From CAVQGZ01 sp942491665 (GTDB taxonomy: Bacteria; Actinomycetota; Actinomycetes; Jiangellales; Jiangellaceae), in assembly GCA_942491665.1 (NCBI GenBank), contig CALOBR010000021.1, forward strand, positions 186,001 through 250,000: 64,000 nucleotides of DNA, read 5' to 3'. Both the position numbers and the translations under genes were made by a program. Positions within the stretch are counted from its first letter, which is position 1; each line of letters begins with the position of its first letter. The notes beneath the pieces were generated by a model. It worked only from the letters and a program-made list of their open reading frames with translations, did no database searches and was not told where the DNA came from. Shown in pieces: positions 43,252 to 52,213 of the stretch.

Positions 43252-44027
43252 CCAAGCGCCGGCCGGCCGGTGACCTGCGCGGCGCCCGAGTTCTGGTCAC
43301 CGGCGCGGCGGGCGGCATCGGACGTGACACGTGCGCGGCGCTGGGCGCCGCGGGCGCGCACGTCGTCGCGGCCGACCTCGACCCGGACCAGCTCGAGGAC
43401 GTGCCAGCCGCGCAGGTCGTCGCGCTCGACGTGACCGACGACGCCGGCGTTGCCGCGGTCGTGGCCGAGCTCGGTCCCCTCGACAGCCTCGTCCTCAGCC
43501 ACGGTGTCACGTCCCTGGGACCGGCGCTCGACACGCCGATGAGCGCCGTCGACCGGGTGCTCTCGGTCAACCTGCGCGGCGCCATCGTCGTGACGCAGGC
43601 CGCGCTGCCCGGCCTTGTGCAGCGTCGCGGGCGCATCGCCGTGCTGAGCTCGGTGTCAGGCTTCGCGCCGCTGGTGCATCGCACGGCCTACGCGGCGTCC
43701 AAGCACGGGATGCACGGCTACTTCGAGAGCCTGCGGGCCGAGCTGACCGAGCACGGGGTGTCGGTGACGATCGTCGCACCGTCGTTCGTGGCCACCGGCA
43801 TCGAGCAACGGGCCACGTTTCGCGCCGGCGGGTCGGGCGGTGACTGGTCCACCACCGGAGAGGTGCTCGGGCCGGCGCAGGTAGCGGCATCCATCGTGGA
43901 CGGGATGGCTCGACGGCGCTCGCTGGTGCTGCCGTCGCGCACGGCGCAGTTGGCCTACGTTCTCTCCCGGGTCGCGCCGAGCGCCTACGTGCGCACCATG
44001 CGACGGCGTGTGCTCGGGGGGCCGTGA
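43248..44027 (+). CDS. Short-chain dehydrogenase/reductase
   Basis: A classical SDR of 259 residues. The cofactor motif TGAAGGIG is near residue 19, the catalytic Ser is in LSSVSGFAP and the Tyr-Lys pair in YAASKHG. Asp after the second strand (VVAADLDPD) suggests NAD(H) preference. The C-terminal part (SRTAQLAYVLSRVAPSAYVR) resembles membrane-associating SDRs acting on lipids or steroids. It is coupled to the SBF transporter by a four-base overlap and followed after one base by the acyltransferase gene. Confidence 0.87.
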   Translation: MTKRRPAGDLRGARVLVTGAAGGIGRDTCAALGAAGAHVVAADLDPDQLEDVPAAQVVALDVTDDAGVAAVVAELGPLDSLVLSHGVTSLGPALDTPMSAVDRVLSVNLRGAIVVTQAALPGLVQRRGRIAVLSSVSGFAPLVHRTAYAASKHGMHGYFESLRAELTEHGVSVTIVAPSFVATGIEQRATFRAGGSGGDWSTTGEVLGPAQVAASIVDGMARRRSLVLPSRTAQLAYVLSRVAPSAYVRTMRRRVLGGP

Positions 44028-44028
44028 G

Positions 44029-44814
44029 GTGGGCGCAGACGTCTCTCGGGACTCCGCAGCACGCGCCTTCGTCGTCGACATCGGGGCGGCGGCGAACCGG
44101 CGGCACGCGATCCCCGCCTGGTTCCGCGCCGACGTCACCGACGTCCTGCCCCGCCTGCACGGCCCGGACGGCGCGAGCAGCCCGGAGAGCCGCGGCACCG
44201 TGACCACCTACGTCGTGGCGACGCTCGCCCGGACGGTGGCGCGTCACCCTCGCGTGCACGCGCTGCGCGACCTGCGCGGCCGGGTCGTGACGTTCGACTC
44301 CGTGGACGTGACCGTGTCGGTCGAGGTACTCATCGACGGTCAGCCGTTTCCCATGAACCACGTCCTGCGTTCCGCCCAGGCTGCCTCGGTGGCGCAGCTG
44401 ACCGACGAGCTGCACGCGGCCAAGTCGACGCCGCACAGCAGCCAGACGACGCGCTTGGCCGACAAGGCCCGATGGTTCCTGGTGCTGCCGCGCCCCGTGC
44501 GCACCCGGCTGCTCGCCACGATGCACCGGCTTCCCGACCTGCAGCGTCGACTGGTCGGCACCGTCGGAGTCACGTCCGTGGGCATGTTCGGCCAGGGTGG
44601 CGGCCTCGGCCTGCCCTTCCTCGTGCACACCCTCGACGTGCTGGTCGGCGGCCTGGAGGAGCGGCCGGCGTTCGACCGGCACGGCGCGCTCGTGCGACGC
44701 CAGTTCTTGTCGATCGCGCTGGTGGCCGACCACGACGTCGTGGACGGCGCGCCGTTGGCGAGGTTCGTCGCCGACCTGCGTGACGACCTGGAGTCGGGCG
44801 CGGCTCTGCCGTGA
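44029..44814 (+). CDS. Stand-alone 2-oxoacid dehydrogenase-type acyltransferase domain protein
   Basis: A 261-residue protein consisting only of the catalytic (chloramphenicol acetyltransferase-like) domain of 2-oxoacid dehydrogenase E2. The active-site motif is ALVADHDVVDGAPLARFVAD, keeping His, Asp and Gly. The lipoyl and E1-binding domains of true E2 proteins are missing. The GTG start sits two bases after the SDR stop. It could transfer an acyl group to an unknown acceptor linked to the SBF substrate; that is inference from operon context. Confidence 0.75.
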   Translation: MGADVSRDSAARAFVVDIGAAANRRHAIPAWFRADVTDVLPRLHGPDGASSPESRGTVTTYVVATLARTVARHPRVHALRDLRGRVVTFDSVDVTVSVEVLIDGQPFPMNHVLRSAQAASVAQLTDELHAAKSTPHSSQTTRLADKARWFLVLPRPVRTRLLATMHRLPDLQRRLVGTVGVTSVGMFGQGGGLGLPFLVHTLDVLVGGLEERPAFDRHGALVRRQFLSIALVADHDVVDGAPLARFVADLRDDLESGAALP

Positions 44815-44844
44815 CGCCGAGCCCAGCGTCGGTCTCGGCCCGCC

Positions 44845-45493
44845 TCAGACGTTGGCGAGCACCAGAATCAGGCCGCCGCCGCCGGCTGCACCGAGAACAC
44901 CGAACCGGGCGACCGCGTTCGGTACGCGCTCGGCGATGACGATGCCGATAACCGTCCCGGCCAGCGAGGCCAGCAGCAGCGGCCAGGCCGGGGTGACCAG
45001 CCCGAGAGCGGCGACGGTGGCCACACCCTGCACCACGAAGAACGCCTGCATGCTGGGCCGGCTGACCCTGCCCTCCCACCCGGCGTTGGCCACGTAGAGG
45101 CCGACCGGCGCTCCGCCCACGCCGCCGACGACGTTGAGCGCATGCCGAGCGCCAGCGCCGCGACAGCCAGCACGATCGCCGACCCGGCGAGAACGGCCAG
45201 CAGGTGCCGATCGAGACCGCGGATCGCGTACGCGATCACCGGGGTAGCGAGAAGCGCGGGCACGAGCCCCAGCGCCGTGCGGCGTACCCGCACCTCGCGC
45301 CAGGTGGGCATCAGGGCACCAGCGCGGTGAGGGTGCCCATCAGCACGACCGTGGCAACCCCCTCGCGAGGGCCCAGCAGCGCAATCAGGGCGGGGGCCGC
45401 GATGAGCGAGAAGCCCATGCCGGTGACCGACTGGGCGAAGCCGCCGGCCATCACGGCGGCAAGCGCCACGACGGCGACGATCGAGTACTCCAC
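44845..45493 (-). pseudogene. TauE/SafE-type permease, split by two frame changes
   Basis: The protein can be read only by switching frames twice. The first part (from 45493) begins AVMAGGFAQSVTGMGFSLIA, typical of TauE/SafE sulfite/anion exporters, and stops at a TGA at 45313-45311. The reading continues as MPTWREVRVRRTALGLVP in a second frame. Near 45135-45140 it shifts again to VVGGVGGAPVGLYVANAGWE. The first break can be cured by one extra C in the CCC at 45314-45316. The joined product would be about 215 residues, shorter than usual. It is either a real pseudogene or contains assembly errors. Confidence 0.75.
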
Positions 45494-45579
45494 GGGGTGC
45501 TCCGGGCAGGAACGGGGAACGGACGGGGGAGGGTGGCGCCCGGACGCGACTCACGCCGCGGGCGCCCTCAGCGGCGCAC

Positions 45580-46479
45580 TCAGGCCGCAGGTGAGCCCCG
45601 ATGTCGCTCCACCATGCCCGCGGCCAGCTCCGCGTCGTCGAAGGCACCGGAGTCAAGACGGCCCGCCACCGTGCGCTCGACGACCAGGTCCAGCAGGGAC
45701 GGCAGGTGCCGGGCGAGAAGGAACTCCGCGATGCCGCGAGTGCTGGTCGCGACGTCACGCGGCGCGGTGCGCGCCAGGCTCGCCGCCAGGACGGCTGCGA
45801 CGACCCCCTCGAGGGACTCGAAGTGCGAGACGCCCTCCAGCGACAGCCCCGCCTGCTTCGTCGAGTCGTGGATGGGGCTGCGCACCATCGACGGGTAGAC
45901 CGTGGAGACGCCCACGTGCGGCGCCAGCTCGAGGCGCAGCGCGTCGGCGTAGGCGACGACGCCGCGCTTGCTGACCCCGTAGGCCGCGGCGATCGGCAGC
46001 TGGAAGACGGCAGCACGCGAGGCCACGACGACCACGCGCCCACGGGCGGCGACGAGTGCGTCCGTGGCGGCCGCCGTGACCCGCCACGCGCCCAGCAGGT
46101 TGATCTCCAGCTGCCGGTACACCTCGGTGCCGGGGGCGAGCTCGGCCGGTGCCGGGCCACCGATGCCGGCGTTGTTGATGAGGACGTCCAGGCCGCCGAG
46201 AAGGTCCACGGCCTGTGCCACGCCCGCCACGACGCTGTCGTCGTCGGTGATGTCGCACGCGATCACGTCGATGGCATCGTCGGGACGGGGAGCCACGTCG
46301 AGCCCCACGACGCGGGCGCCCCGCTCGGTCAGGGCCCGGGCGACCTCGCGGCCGAACGTGCCGCTGGCGCCGGTGAGAAGAACCCGCAGACCACGTGCAT
46401 CGATGTCGGGGCCGGCGACCACCCCGGGCACGAGGTCGCGCACGACCGGCGGAAGGGTGACGGGCAGTCGAACAACCAT
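45580..46479 (-). CDS. Short-chain dehydrogenase/reductase
   Basis: A 299-residue SDR with the cofactor motif TGASGTFG near residue 37 and Asp in VVGLDVAP. NNAG reads INNAGIGG, and the Tyr-Lys pair is in YGVSKRG. The Ser that normally precedes it is in VVVASRAAVF. The C-terminal extension (HLPSLLDLVVERTVAGRLD) again resembles lipid-acting SDRs. The ATG at 46479 has a GAGGAG site six bases upstream. It is intact although the genes on both sides are broken. Confidence 0.85.
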   Translation of the reverse strand: MVVRLPVTLPPVVRDLVPGVVAGPDIDARGLRVLLTGASGTFGREVARALTERGARVVGLDVAPRPDDAIDVIACDITDDDSVVAGVAQAVDLLGGLDVLINNAGIGGPAPAELAPGTEVYRQLEINLLGAWRVTAAATDALVAARGRVVVVASRAAVFQLPIAAAYGVSKRGVVAYADALRLELAPHVGVSTVYPSMVRSPIHDSTKQAGLSLEGVSHFESLEGVVAAVLAASLARTAPRDVATSTRGIAEFLLARHLPSLLDLVVERTVAGRLDSGAFDDAELAAGMVERHRGSPAA

Positions 46480-46598
46480 GGTGAGCTCCTCGGGCCTGAC
46501 GCTATCGCAGGCCGTGCCGCGCTGAGCGAGGGCTGGTGGCTCGCGGTCGCCGACGCTGCCGTGGGCAGGCCCGAGCCGGTGAATCGGTCGCCGCCGCG

Positions 46599-47834
46599 GC
46601 GCGCGCGGGTGCGTCCACGAGCGATCTCGCGGGTCGTGTCGGCCAAGTAGGCGTCGAAGTCGATGCGCATCATGGGGCGCTTGGCGGTTCCCCAGCGGTC
46701 GACGGCCGCCTCGAGCGCCCGTTGCACGGCCTCGAGCTAGGCGTCTGGCTGGGGGAGGGAGTACGCGCCGCTCACCCAGGCAGCGACGAGCTTGCCCTGC
46801 GCCTCGACCACCGGCAGGGCTGCGCCGGTCGACTGCATCAGCCCGGTGAACATCAGGCTCGGGTCGTCCAGGTGACACGCGGTGGAAAAGCGGCATCGCC
46901 TCGGCGCCGGTGCCCAGGTAGTGCTCGCACGGGAACGGGATGGTGACCCGGTAGCCAGACGCACCTCGCCGTGGGTGATGCGGTGCAGGATGGTGTCGCT
47001 GATCGTCGGGTGGTTCTGGAACAGGCCGTGGCTCGGCTCGGGCAGCCCGTACGACTGCGGGGCGCCGACGGCCAGCGTCAGCATCCGCTGCGCGACCAGC
47101 TGGCGCTCGCGCCACGGCAGGGCAGTGAGCGCGGCACCCGTCGCGTCCGCGGGACGCCCGAAGAGGTACTTGGGGACGATCCACGAGCCGTGCCGAGCCG
47201 AGAGCAGCACGTCGTGGCCGACGTAAGAGGCGTCCACGGCGATGTCCGTCGCGGAGTTGCCCATGCCGACGACCAGCACGCGCTTGCCGCGGAAGGCCTC
47301 CGACGAGCGGTAGTCGTGCGCATGCATCTGGGTGCCGGTGAAGGTGCCCGGGTACTGCGGGGAGGGCCACTTCGGGTTCCAGTTGCGACAGTTGGACACG
47401 ACGACGGCGTCAGCGTGGCGCACCGTCACGGCTCCGGTGGCGTCGGTCGACTCGACCTCCCACAGCTCGCAACCGGTCTCGGCGTCGACGACCTTCTCGA
47501 CCCGCTCGACGGTCGTGCTGAAGTGGATGTGGTCGGTGAGACCGAACTCATGGGCGTAGGCGGTCAGGTAGGAGGCCACCTTGGTCGCCGCCGGGTAGTC
47601 CTCCCACTCGGTGGGCATCGGGTAGTCGGCGAACTGTGTGCGACCCTTGCTGGTGATCAGGCGCAGCGACTCATACGCCGGGGAGAGACCGCTGGAGTTG
47701 TCCTTGACCCACAGCCCGCCCACGCGGTCGCCCTTCTCAAAGGCGGTCACGATGACGCCCTCGTCGAGCAACGCCTTCATGGCGGTGAGGCCGGCGGCTC
47801 CGGCTCCGATGACGGCGATGGTCGGGACGGGCAC
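46599..47834 (-). pseudogene. Flavin-containing monooxygenase, multiply damaged
   Basis: The N-terminal two thirds read well: FAD site VIGAGAAGLTAMK, the FMO signature FTGTQMHAHDY and NADP site VVGMGNSATDIA. After ITHGEV (near 46965) a stretch of about 35 codons is missing and the frame changes to SGYRVTIPFPCEHYLGTG. Near 46880 it returns to the first frame (HLDDPSLMFTGLMQ). A TAG at 46739-46737 then interrupts the frame before a recognisable C-terminus (RALEAAVDRWGTAKRPMMRI). At least three lesions make it non-functional. The GTG start at 47834 follows GAGGAG. Confidence 0.82.
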
Positions 47835-47932
47835 GGGGCTCCTCAGCACCGAGACGGCGGCTTGACATCAGGCTGCCCGCACGAGGGCGTCGCCAAACCC
47901 GGCCGGCCAGGTCGCCGCGGTCTTCTCGTCGG

Positions 47933-47938
47933 TACCGT
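47933..47938 (+). promoter_or_regulatory. -10 box (TACCGT) of the channel gene, leaderless arrangement
   Basis: TACCGT is followed by TGCCGA and then the GTG at 47945. The six-base spacing and lack of a ribosome-binding site suggest a leaderless message. Confidence 0.5.
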
Positions 47939-47944
47939 TGCCGA

Positions 47945-48514
47945 GTGAGCGATCCGGTGCTGCCGACCTTCGACAAGGGAACCTTGAACCGGATCCTGGG
48001 CGCGGTGGTCGTGCTCACTGCCTACGTCGGGGTCCTCCTCGCCGCGTACTTCTCGCTGCCGCCTGCTGAGGTGACCTTTGGCGACCTCCTGCCGACGGCA
48101 CTGCTCGTGCTGCTCGCGATCGGCATCCTCCTGGGTGGCTACGTGCGGGGCCTGCGCAGCATCACGCGTGCGCGGTACCCGTTGCTGCGGTCGTTCTCGA
48201 TGCTCACCGTCGTGCTCGGCGCCTTCATCGTGGTCTTCTCCTACGTCTACCTCAGCATGGCGACCCGCAACCCCGAGTCGCTACCCGGTCTGCAGACGCA
48301 CCTGGACGGCCTGTACTTCACGGTGACCATGCTGTCGACGGTCGGCTTCGGCGACATCAGCCCGACCAGCCAACCCGCCCGCGCCGTGGCAACCGCCCAG
48401 ATGATGTTCAACCTGGTGTTCCTGGGCTTCCTGCTGCGAACCGGGGTGTCGGTCGGGCGGATGGAGCGCCAGCGTCGCACCCAGGACGCTCCCGGCACGT
48501 CCCCTGGGGTGTGA
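47945..48514 (+). CDS. Two-pore-helix potassium channel protein
   Basis: A 189-residue membrane protein with helices at about residues 19-39, 47-68, 82-105 and 138-160. The pore loop STVGFGDISP is the K+ selectivity filter (TVGFG). This is a simple Kcs/Kch-like ion channel without a regulatory RCK domain. The N-terminus is short and cytoplasmic, and the C-terminus is a polar 25-residue tail. The start is supported by the -10 box. It is divergent from the FMO pseudogene. Confidence 0.85.
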   Translation: MSDPVLPTFDKGTLNRILGAVVVLTAYVGVLLAAYFSLPPAEVTFGDLLPTALLVLLAIGILLGGYVRGLRSITRARYPLLRSFSMLTVVLGAFIVVFSYVYLSMATRNPESLPGLQTHLDGLYFTVTMLSTVGFGDISPTSQPARAVATAQMMFNLVFLGFLLRTGVSVGRMERQRRTQDAPGTSPGV

Positions 48515-48594
48515 CAGGGTCAACCTTCGCTGCCGTGGCGCCGGTTGGCAGACTGCGCTTCGATTCGCCTAGACAGAAGGCCGGAAGGGGAACC

Positions 48595-49878
48595 ATGTCC
48601 GACTACTCGTTGACCACGCCCGAGGGGCAGCTGCCACTCGAGTACGCCCCGGCGACCGAGGGACCGGGGGGCATCGACGTCAGCAGCCTGCTCAAGCAGA
48701 GCCGTCAGGTGACCCTCGACAACGGCTTCGTGAACACCGCGGCCTGCGAGTCGTCGGTCACCTACATCGACGGTGACGCGGGCATCCTGCGCTACCGCGG
48801 ATACCCCATCGAGCAGCTGGCGCAGCACTCCAGCCATCTTGAGGCCGCCTACCTGCTCATCTATGGCCAGCTGCCGACTCGCTCGGAGCTGGAGGACTTC
48901 ACCGGCCGCATCCAGCGGCACACGCTGCTGCACGAAGACCTGCGCCGGTTCTTCGACGGCTTCCCCCGCGACGCGCACCCGATGGCCGTGCTGTCGTCCG
49001 CGGTGAGCGCGCTGTCGACCTTCTACCAGGACAGCCTCGACCCCTTCGACGACGAGCAGGTCGAGATCTCGACGATCCGCCTGCTGGCCAAAGTGCCGAC
49101 CATCGCCGCCTACGCGTACAAGAAGAGCATCGGCCAGCCGTTCCTGTACCCGGACAACTCCCTGGACTACACCGAGAACTTCTTGCGGCTCACCTTCGGC
49201 GTACCGGCCGAGCCCTACGAGGTCGACCCACTCATCGTGAAGACGCTGGACGTGCTCTTCCTGCTGCACGCCGACCACGAGCAGAACTGCTCCACCTCGA
49301 CGGTGCGCATGGTCGGGTCGAGCCACGCCAACCTGTTCGCCTCGGTGTCGGCCGGCGTGAACGCCTTGTTCGGCCCGCTGCACGGCGGTGCCAACCAGGC
49401 GGTGCTGGAGATGCTCCAGAGCATCCACGACGAGGGCGGCGACGTCGCCAGCTACGTCGCGCGGGCCAAGGACAAGCAGGCGGGCGCGCGGCTGATGGGG
49501 TTCGGACACCGCGTCTACCGCAGCTACGACCCACGCGGGACGATCGTCAAGGCGGCGGCGCACGAGGTGCTCGACAAGCTCGTCGTCAACGACCCGCTGT
49601 TCGACATCGCCCGCGAGCTCGAAGAGGTGGCGTTGAACGACGAGTACTTCATCGAGCGCAGTCTCTACCCGAACGTCGACTTCTACACCGGGCTCATCTA
49701 CCGGGCCATGGGCTTTCCCACGAAGATGTTCACGGTGCTGTTCGCCCTGGGCCGCCTGCCTGGCTGGATCGCCCAGTGGCGGGAGATGATCGACGACCCG
49801 GCCACCAAGATCGGCCGTCCGCGTCAGGTGTACGTCGGTGAGCCCGAGCGTCGCTACCTCGGCATCAACTACCGGTAG
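48595..49878 (+). CDS. gltA: Citrate synthase
   Basis: A 427-residue type II (hexameric) citrate synthase, the entry enzyme of the TCA cycle. Catalytic His residues are in FGPLHGGANQA and MGFGHRVYRSYDPR, the catalytic Asp in NVDFYTGLIYRAMGFP. The N-terminal beta domain contains CESSVTYIDGDAGILRYRGY. The ATG at 48595 follows AAGGGG; an upstream GTG would add 28 residues reading through the promoter area. It overlaps the convergent MpaB-like gene by 14 bases. Confidence 0.95.
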   Translation: MSDYSLTTPEGQLPLEYAPATEGPGGIDVSSLLKQSRQVTLDNGFVNTAACESSVTYIDGDAGILRYRGYPIEQLAQHSSHLEAAYLLIYGQLPTRSELEDFTGRIQRHTLLHEDLRRFFDGFPRDAHPMAVLSSAVSALSTFYQDSLDPFDDEQVEISTIRLLAKVPTIAAYAYKKSIGQPFLYPDNSLDYTENFLRLTFGVPAEPYEVDPLIVKTLDVLFLLHADHEQNCSTSTVRMVGSSHANLFASVSAGVNALFGPLHGGANQAVLEMLQSIHDEGGDVASYVARAKDKQAGARLMGFGHRVYRSYDPRGTIVKAAAHEVLDKLVVNDPLFDIARELEEVALNDEYFIERSLYPNVDFYTGLIYRAMGFPTKMFTVLFALGRLPGWIAQWREMIDDPATKIGRPRQVYVGEPERRYLGINYR

Positions 49879-50901
49879 CCGACGCGCCGGGCGCTCTGGC
49901 ACCCGACCGCGCCCGTCGTTCGTGCAGCAGCGCGTCCATGTGCTCGGCCGGGATACCGAGCCGGTGGCGCGCTGCAGCCCGCGCGGGTGACTCCACCAGC
50001 GCCACCTGCAGCGTGGTGAGCAGGGCGGATGCCGCGCGGGCGTTGACGGCCTGCGCGTGGCGGCTGCGTCGAGGCGATGCCAGCATCGTGCGCGCCCAGG
50101 GCTGCAGGGAGTCTTCTGCGGCGCGGGCGAGCACCCCGTAGCCGAGACGTGCCGGGGCGGGCAGCGGTGGATCGAGCACGAAGCGCCGCACGTCGTCGAC
50201 CTGGGCGCTGCCGGTCAGGTCGGGGAGGACGGCCGCGAAGGCCGCGTCGAGCTCGGCTTGGGACCGAGGCGGGTCTCCACGCCCATCGCAGACCCGACGA
50301 CCGCCATGTCAGCGACGTAGGCGTCGGCGTCCAGCGGGCCGTTCGTGCCGAACCGCACGTAGGCCTCCAGCATGGAGTCGACGAGGGCGATGTGCACCCA
50401 GGCCAGCAACGCCGGGTCGGTAGCGGAGTACGCACGCCCGTCCGGTGCGGTGCCGGAGACCTTCTCGTGCACGCGCCCGATGGCGCGCACGGTCTTCTCC
50501 GCCATCTCCACCGGCCCGAACGTCGTGGCCGCGATGAACGCGCCGGTGCGGTGCAGCCGGCCGAAGGGGTCGTCGCGGTAGTCGGAGTGCCCGTCGACCC
50601 CGGCGAGGGCCAACGGGTGCAGCGACTGCAGAAGCAGGGCGCGGATGCCGCCGAGAAACGTCGAGACCGAGCCGTGCACCTGCCAGGCGGCGCTGTCGGG
50701 GCCGAACCAGCCAGGCGCACCGGGCGGGCGCGCGATGGCCTTGTTGGTGGCGCTGGCGCCGTCGGAGGTTCCGGAGAGGATGCGCCGCACGGTCGAGGCC
50801 ACCGGAGCGAGAAGTCGCGGACCGACGGCCTGTGCCGCAGGACCGACGCGGGTACCGGTCCTCACCACGGTGCCTGAACTGATTGCCACGACAACCATCA
50901 T
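49865..50901 (-). pseudogene. Oxygenase MpaB/DUF2236 family protein, single frameshift
   Basis: The N-terminal 215 codons read AWQVHGSVSTFLGGIRALLL and LQSLHPLALAGVDGHSDYRD, the haem-binding His region of DUF2236/MpaB/latex-clearing-like proteins. The frame is lost after AMGVET. Adding one C to the CCC at 50271-50273 restores a continuous reading (PPRSQAELDAAFAAVLPDLT) into the C-terminal part that ends at 49865. One base is therefore missing, by mutation or assembly error. Intact length would be about 345 residues, normal for the family. Confidence 0.78.
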
Positions 50902-50976
50902 CGGTGCGCGCGGCGCCGCCCGCCATCGGAGGCTGGACCGCGGGGCGCAGGGGTAGGCGTGGCCCGGCTTCGGGCG

Positions 50977-50982
50977 TACGTT
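50977..50982 (+). promoter_or_regulatory. -10 box (TACGTT) of the VOC gene, leaderless arrangement
   Basis: TACGTT is followed by CGGCCC and then the ATG at 50989. This spacing favours 50989 over the upstream GTG at 50959 as the start. Confidence 0.5.
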
Positions 50983-50988
50983 CGGCCC

Positions 50989-51792
50989 ATGCGATACGCC
51001 AACGGATTCCCCGGCTGGATCGACCTCGCGTCGCCCGACATGGACGCGGCCGCCGCGTTCTACTCGGCCCTCTTCGGCTGGGAGGTGGTGGACGCCTCAC
51101 CCGCCCCCGACATGCGCTACGCCATGCTGAGGCTCGACGGTCAGCTGGTCGCCGGGCTCGGGCCCCAGATGCAGCCGGGTGTCCCGCCGACCTGGACGGT
51201 CTACGTGATGGTCGGGGACGTGGACGAGATCGTGGCCGCCACACCGGACGCCGGTGGCCAGGTGCTGGTGGCGCCCATGGACGTCATGACCTCCGGTCGC
51301 ATGGCCGTCGTGAGCGACCCTTCTGGTGCCGTGATCGGGCTGTGGCAGCCCCAGGACCACCAGGGTGCCGACGTTTTCAACGTCGTCGGCACGTTCTCGT
51401 GGTGCGACGTGCAGAGCCGCGACATCGCGGCCGCGCTGCCGTTCTACGAAGAGCTGTTCGGCTGGCGGTGGGAGCAGTCGAGCGTCGACGAGTCGCCGTA
51501 CCTTGTCGCGCACCTGGACGCCAAGGCCGAGGGCCAGGGCGAGGCGGCCGAAGGAGTCGACACCTCCGTCGCCGGCGCGATGGCGATGCCGCCAGGCGTC
51601 CCGGACGAGGTGCCGTCGATGTGGGGCGTGTACTTCACTGTGGCCGATCTCGACGCCACTGTCGCCCGAGCGGGCGAGCTCGGCGGGACGGTGGTCGTGG
51701 AGCCCATGGACATGGGCGACATGGGACGCTGGGCCATGCTCGCCGACAGTGCGGGCGGGGCGGGCTTCTACGTCATCGAGACGCCTGCCTGA
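50989..51792 (+). CDS. Tandem VOC/glyoxalase-domain protein
   Basis: A 267-residue protein with two glyoxalase/bleomycin-resistance (VOC) modules. The first covers about residues 1-125 (GWIDLASPDMDAAAAFYSAL) and the second about 132-265 (FSWCDVQSRDIAAALPFYEE, then VYFTVADLDATVARAGELGG). Such tandem forms resemble the hydroxylaseless-like '27 kDa antigen Cfp30B' group of actinobacteria. Metal ligands are not obvious in both halves, so enzyme or binding function is open. It ends 12 bases before the convergent tRNA gene. Confidence 0.82.
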   Translation: MRYANGFPGWIDLASPDMDAAAAFYSALFGWEVVDASPAPDMRYAMLRLDGQLVAGLGPQMQPGVPPTWTVYVMVGDVDEIVAATPDAGGQVLVAPMDVMTSGRMAVVSDPSGAVIGLWQPQDHQGADVFNVVGTFSWCDVQSRDIAAALPFYEELFGWRWEQSSVDESPYLVAHLDAKAEGQGEAAEGVDTSVAGAMAMPPGVPDEVPSMWGVYFTVADLDATVARAGELGGTVVVEPMDMGDMGRWAMLADSAGGAGFYVIETPA

Positions 51793-51804
51793 GTCGAGTC
51801 CGAC

Positions 51805-51879
51805 TGGCGCCCCCGGCAGGATTCGAACCTGCGCCCCCGCCTCCGGAGGGCGGTGCTCTATCCCCTGAGCTACGGGGGC
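51805..51879 (-). tRNA. tRNA-Arg (anticodon CCG), CCA encoded
   Basis: The minus strand folds into a standard cloverleaf: acceptor stem GCCCCCG pairing with CGGGGGC, D-loop TAGCTCAGGGGATAGAGC, anticodon stem CCGCC/GGCGG with loop CTCCGGA giving anticodon CCG, and a T-arm with GGTTCGAATCC. The discriminator is G, followed by an encoded CCA (51805-51807). It reads CGG arginine codons and sits next to the arginyl-tRNA synthetase gene. Confidence 0.95.
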
Positions 51880-51882
51880 CAG

Positions 51883-51910
51883 CCGGGGATTCCCCGGGAC
51901 GAGAAGACTA
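51883..51910 (-). promoter_or_regulatory. tRNA-Arg promoter -10 box and leader palindrome
   Basis: On the minus strand TAGTCT (51910-51905) fits a -10 box about 26 bases before the tRNA. Between it and the tRNA lies a perfect palindrome CCGGGGA-T-TCCCCGG (51883-51897), which would form a hairpin in the precursor leader close to the RNase P cut site. Confidence 0.5.
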
Positions 51911-52213
51911 TCAGCGCTGACCGCGGAGGATCCCGGATCCGGTTGTGCTCGACTAGCTGATCCACGGAGCATCCCCGTCGGATTCGGCGGTCTGAACGGA
52001 GTCGCAGCGTCGCCATGTGCCGTTCAGGTTCCGTGGATCACCGGCAGAGCGACGCCGATGCTCCGCCGATCGGCCATCGGTCGACGCACCAGCTCCACCG
52101 ACGCCTTGCTTCGCCGGGGGCCAGACGGCCCGGATCACCGGTCGTCGAGACTCGTCCTCCCCTCCCGACTAGGTGCTTGTGCCTGCGCCGCGGTGATCGG
52201 CCAACAGACCTCC
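51911..52213. other. Gene-free structured region between tRNA-Arg and argS
   Basis: No gene is seen. The central part contains two long stems that share bases and cannot form together. Stem A is TGATCCACGGA (51958-51968) with TCCGTGGATCA (52030-52040). Stem B is GGAGCATC (51966-51973) with GATGCTCC (52057-52064), extended by five more pairs after two mismatches. A third hairpin, CTGAACGG/CCGTTCAG (51992-51999 with 52020-52027), fits inside either. The layout resembles a switchable RNA or an operator cluster; which strand is transcribed is unknown. Confidence 0.5.

Noticed and set aside
44845..47834. Insertion sequence as the cause of gene breakage
   Set aside because: No transposase frame or terminal repeats; lesions are small deletions, frame changes and a stop codon.
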